DNA of 6,937 nucleotides from Pasteurellaceae bacterium. GTDB taxonomy: Bacteria; Pseudomonadota; Gammaproteobacteria; Enterobacterales; Pasteurellaceae. Below, in pieces: positions 4,983-6,937 of the stretch. The position numbers and the translations under genes are program-made. Where the stretch lies: contig CAAELW010000083.1 in NCBI GenBank assembly GCA_900756875.1, positions 1 to 6,937 of the forward strand. The letters run 5' to 3'. Position 1 is the first letter of the stretch. Every line of letters starts with the position of its first letter. A model generated the notes under the pieces. That model was not told the origin of the DNA. It ran no database searches and was given only the letters and a program-made list of their open reading frames with translations.

Positions 4983-6299
4983 ATGTCCTCACAACTTCGT
5001 AATGATCCATTTAAGGTTGCTTTGGCATCCATGGTGGGTACTGCAATTGAATTCTTCGATTATTATATTTATGCTGCTGCGGCAGTATTAGTTTTTAACA
5101 CGCAATTCTTCCACAGCGACGATCCGCTTTCAGATGATTTGCTTTCTCTTTCCACCTTAGCCTTAGCGTTCTTTGCTCGTCCAATTGGCTCTGCTTTATT
5201 TGGCCACTTTGGTGACAAGATTGGTCGTAAGAAAACCTTGGTCGCCTCTTTGGTTTTAATGGGTGGTTCTACGGTCGTTATCGGCTTGTTGCCGACTTAT
5301 TCTCAAATTGGTATTTGGGCACCAATTTTGTTATGTATCTGCCGTGTTGGTCAAGGAATTGGCCTTGGAGGTGAATGGGGTGGAGCCGCTTTAGTGGCAA
5401 CAGAAAATGCGCCAGAAGGAAAACGTGCTTGGTATGGCACATTCCCTCAATTAGGTGCGCCAATTGGTTTATTTGTGGCTAATGCGACCTTCTTCTTAGT
5501 GAGCTATTTCTGGGGTCAGCAAGCCCTTGTTGAGTGGGCATGGCGTATTCCATTTATCTCTTCTTTAGCCTTAGTTTTAGTTGGGTTATATGTTCGTTTA
5601 ACCTTACATGAAAGCCATGTGTTCATTGAAGCGGAAGAAAAAGGGAAAAAATTAAAAGCACCGGTGAGTGTGGTATTCACTAAGCACTTTAAACCGATGG
5701 TGATTGGTACCTTTATTATGGTGGCGACTTATTCCTTGTTCTATATTATGACCGCCTTTGCACAAGCGTATTCTCGTACACCGGCAACCCTTTCAGAAGC
5801 GGGTTATCCAATGGGGTTAGGCATTCCTGCCAATACCTTCACAGGATTACTTTTAATGAGCGCGATTGTTTTTGCGATTTTTATCAGTATTTCAGGTCTT
5901 TATGCAGATAAAATTGGTCGCCGTAAATGGTTGATTTGGACAACGGTCAGCATTTTAATTTTCGCGTTATGTATGCCATTATTCCTTGAAAATGGCACAC
6001 CAACCTCCGTATTTGCTTTCTTGGTAATTGGTATGGCATTAATGGGAATGACATTTGGCCCAATGGCAGCACTATTGCCTGAATTATTCCCAACAGAAGT
6101 GCGTTATTCTGGTGCTTCTTTAGCTTACAACATTGCATCGATTATCGGGGCAACCATTGCGGCAATGATTTCATTAAAAATCAATGCGCTTTATGGCTTA
6201 ATGGGCGTGGGGATTTATTTAGCAATTAATGCATTCTTAACCTTGTTAGCATTATTAGCCTCAAAAGAAACTAAAAACGTCGATTTAACGCAAATCTAG
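4983..6299 (+). CDS. MFS permease of the metabolite:H+ symporter family (YhjE/ShiA-like)
   Basis: Inner-membrane major facilitator, 438 residues, with about 12 predicted membrane segments. It resembles E. coli YhjE closely along its length; I recall H. influenzae HI_0281 as the likely counterpart. Landmarks are GTAIEFFDYYIYA (19-31) in the first helix, ARPIGSALFGHFGDKIGRKK (65-84) with the loop 2-3 signature Gly-x3-Asp-x2-Gly-Arg-Lys-Lys, and RVGQGIGLGGEWGGAA (121-136). Further on are FPQLGAPIG (154-162), WRIPF (187-191), the second-half signature YADKIGRRK (307-315) and GPMAALLPELFPTEVRYSGA (359-378). A charged central loop (about 212-235) separates the two six-helix halves. Relatives carry shikimate, proline/betaine, alpha-ketoglutarate or citrate with protons, but the substrate here cannot be read from sequence. 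It follows menH by 53 bases with its own strong ribosome site. No uptake signals occur within it. Confidence 0.92.
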   Translation: MSSQLRNDPFKVALASMVGTAIEFFDYYIYAAAAVLVFNTQFFHSDDPLSDDLLSLSTLALAFFARPIGSALFGHFGDKIGRKKTLVASLVLMGGSTVVIGLLPTYSQIGIWAPILLCICRVGQGIGLGGEWGGAALVATENAPEGKRAWYGTFPQLGAPIGLFVANATFFLVSYFWGQQALVEWAWRIPFISSLALVLVGLYVRLTLHESHVFIEAEEKGKKLKAPVSVVFTKHFKPMVIGTFIMVATYSLFYIMTAFAQAYSRTPATLSEAGYPMGLGIPANTFTGLLLMSAIVFAIFISISGLYADKIGRRKWLIWTTVSILIFALCMPLFLENGTPTSVFAFLVIGMALMGMTFGPMAALLPELFPTEVRYSGASLAYNIASIIGATIAAMISLKINALYGLMGVGIYLAINAFLTLLALLASKETKNVDLTQI

Positions 6300-6321
6300 T
6301 GACAAATTGATAATGATAAAG

Positions 6322-6351
6322 CTGATGTGGATAACATCAGATTTTTTATTT
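6322..6351 (+). terminator. Intrinsic terminator after the MFS transporter gene
   Basis: CTGATGT (6322-6328) and ACATCAG (6334-6340) form a perfect 7-bp stem with a 5-base loop, GGATA, followed by ATTTTTTATTT (6341-6351). It lies 22 bases after the transporter stop and ends the plus-strand transcription unit. Confidence 0.85.
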
Positions 6352-6361
6352 ATTGAAAGGA

Positions 6362-6392
6362 AGCAATAAAAAAGAGCGTATTGCTACGCTCT
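6362..6392 (-). terminator. Intrinsic terminator of the MetE-like gene
   Basis: On the minus strand AGAGCGTA (6392-6385), loop GCAA and TACGCTCT (6380-6373) form a perfect 8-bp stem closed by a GNRA-type tetraloop. It is followed by a T run (6372-6368, continuing ATTGCTT). It lies about 48 bases past the stop of the gene at 6441 and faces the plus-strand terminator at 6322-6351. Confidence 0.85.
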
Positions 6393-6402
6393 CAGCCGAT
6401 AA

Positions 6403-6411
6403 AAGTGCGGT
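6403..6411 (+). repeat. DNA uptake signal sequence between convergent genes
   Basis: Exact AAGTGCGGT, preceded by AA and followed by TTAAAAAA. Paired inverted uptake signals often form terminators in Haemophilus, but this copy is single; the two terminators next to it are built from unrelated stems. Confidence 0.9.
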
Positions 6412-6440
6412 TAAAAAACGGCGTGTTTTTATGAAAAGAA

Positions 6441-6937
6441 TTAATCTTCACCCCATACTTCTTCAGCAATTTCTTCAACGTAACGGACTTTGGCCCATTG
6501 TTGTGCTTCCGTCATAATGTTCCCTTCTTCTGTTGACGCAAAACCACATTGTGGGCTTAAGCAAAGCTGCTCAAGTGGAACATATTGAGTCGCTTCTTTA
6601 ATGCGTGCTTTAATCGCCGCTTTATCTTCTAATTCAGGGAATTTTGAGCTGATTAAGCCTAATACGACACGGCCTTTGTATGGATTATTGGCAAAATATT
6701 TTAATGGTTCAAATCCACCAGAACGTTCATCATCATATTCCAGGAAGTAGCCATCGTATTGGGTTTGACCAAATAACGCATCCGCAATTGGGTCATATGC
6801 GCCGGTTAGTAAATAAGTTGAACGGAAGTTGCCACGGCAAACGTGCGTTGTGATAACCATATCTGCTGGTTTAGCGGCTAATACAACTTGAATATTTTCA
6901 AGGGCTTGTGCTTTATCTGCTTCAAATTCTGGTTTTA
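6441..6937 (-). CDS. MetE-like cobalamin-independent methionine synthase family protein, 5' end missing
   Basis: The C-terminal 164 complete codons of a TIM-barrel protein in the UROD/MetE-like group (COG0620 type), resembling Bacillus YxjG/YxjH. The reading frame stays open from the right edge at 6937 through the internal Met codon at 6860-6858, so that Met is not the start. About 200 N-terminal residues are missing if the family length near 370 applies. Zinc ligands expected from MetE are recognisable: His31 and Cys33 in THVCRGN, probably Glu66 in YFLEYDDERSGG, and Cys130 in LSPQCGFAST (counting from the first complete codon). The CRGN following the His-x-Cys pair is typical of the short YxjG-like branch rather than full-length MetE. 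The usual annotation is 5-methyltetrahydropteroyltriglutamate-homocysteine methyltransferase, but the methyl donor of the short branch is uncertain. It is convergent with the transporter gene and has its own terminator. Confidence 0.85.
   Translation of the reverse strand, partial: KPEFEADKAQALENIQVVLAAKPADMVITTHVCRGNFRSTYLLTGAYDPIADALFGQTQYDGYFLEYDDERSGGFEPLKYFANNPYKGRVVLGLISSKFPELEDKAAIKARIKEATQYVPLEQLCLSPQCGFASTEEGNIMTEAQQWAKVRYVEEIAEEVWGED

Noticed and set aside
5278..6138. Minus-strand open frames inside the transporter gene (5278-5463 and 5947-6138)
   Set aside because: Short shadows of a conserved membrane protein, with no family features.
6308..6326. Fur-box-like sequence beginning GATAATGATAAA
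   Set aside because: The first 11 bases fit the Fur consensus but the second half does not (14 of 19 overall). It lies between a stop codon and a terminator with no start downstream on either strand.
1..6937. Search for a novel multi-gene system, mobile element, CRISPR array, tRNA, rRNA or riboswitch
   Set aside because: All space over 160 bases is filled by genes of known families. No direct repeat array, terminal inverted repeats, transposase, cloverleaf-like sequence or long structured leader was visible.

Overview
The window looks like ordinary chromosomal DNA from a member of the Pasteurellaceae, most likely the genus Haemophilus or a close relative. The main evidence is six exact copies of the Haemophilus-type DNA uptake signal AAGTGCGGT (or its complement) in 6.9 kb, all preceded by A and mostly followed by an AT-rich stretch. 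The AT-rich base composition and the gene order fit as well: as I recall, an alaA-like aminotransferase, menF, menD, menH and an MFS transporter lie together in H. influenzae Rd too. I cannot name the species from sequence alone.

Layout from left to right. Bases 1-992 hold the first 330 codons of alaA on the minus strand; it runs off the left edge. A 153-bp divergent intergenic region (993-1145) carries a good sigma-70-like promoter for alaA, a weaker candidate for menF, an A/T-tract palindrome and one uptake signal. On the plus strand follow menF (1146-2426), menD (2432-4138) and menH (4186-4929), which encode enzymes of the first three steps of menaquinone synthesis from chorismate. menF and menD are 5 bases apart and look translationally coupled. 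menD and menH are separated by 47 bases that hold a strong GC-rich stem-loop and a four-codon mini-ORF. Next is an MFS permease of the metabolite:H+ symporter family (4983-6299), which has its own Shine-Dalgarno and perhaps its own promoter and ends at a clear intrinsic terminator. A second terminator on the opposite strand serves the last gene, a 3' fragment (6441-6937, minus strand) of a MetE-like cobalamin-independent methionine synthase family protein that runs off the right edge.

How the genes work together: MenF makes isochorismate from chorismate, MenD condenses it with 2-oxoglutarate to SEPHCHC, and MenH removes pyruvate to give SHCHC. MenC, MenE, MenB and MenA must be encoded elsewhere, because the next gene here is a transporter. 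AlaA (alanine/pyruvate/glutamate/2-oxoglutarate transamination) touches the same small metabolites, but it is transcribed divergently and a functional link is only suggestive.

I found no mobile element, CRISPR array, RNA gene, defence system or unknown multi-gene system. The most interesting local structure is the menD-menH junction, where the only purine-rich ribosome-binding sequence lies in a hairpin arm and seems to serve a tiny ORF whose stop overlaps the menH start.
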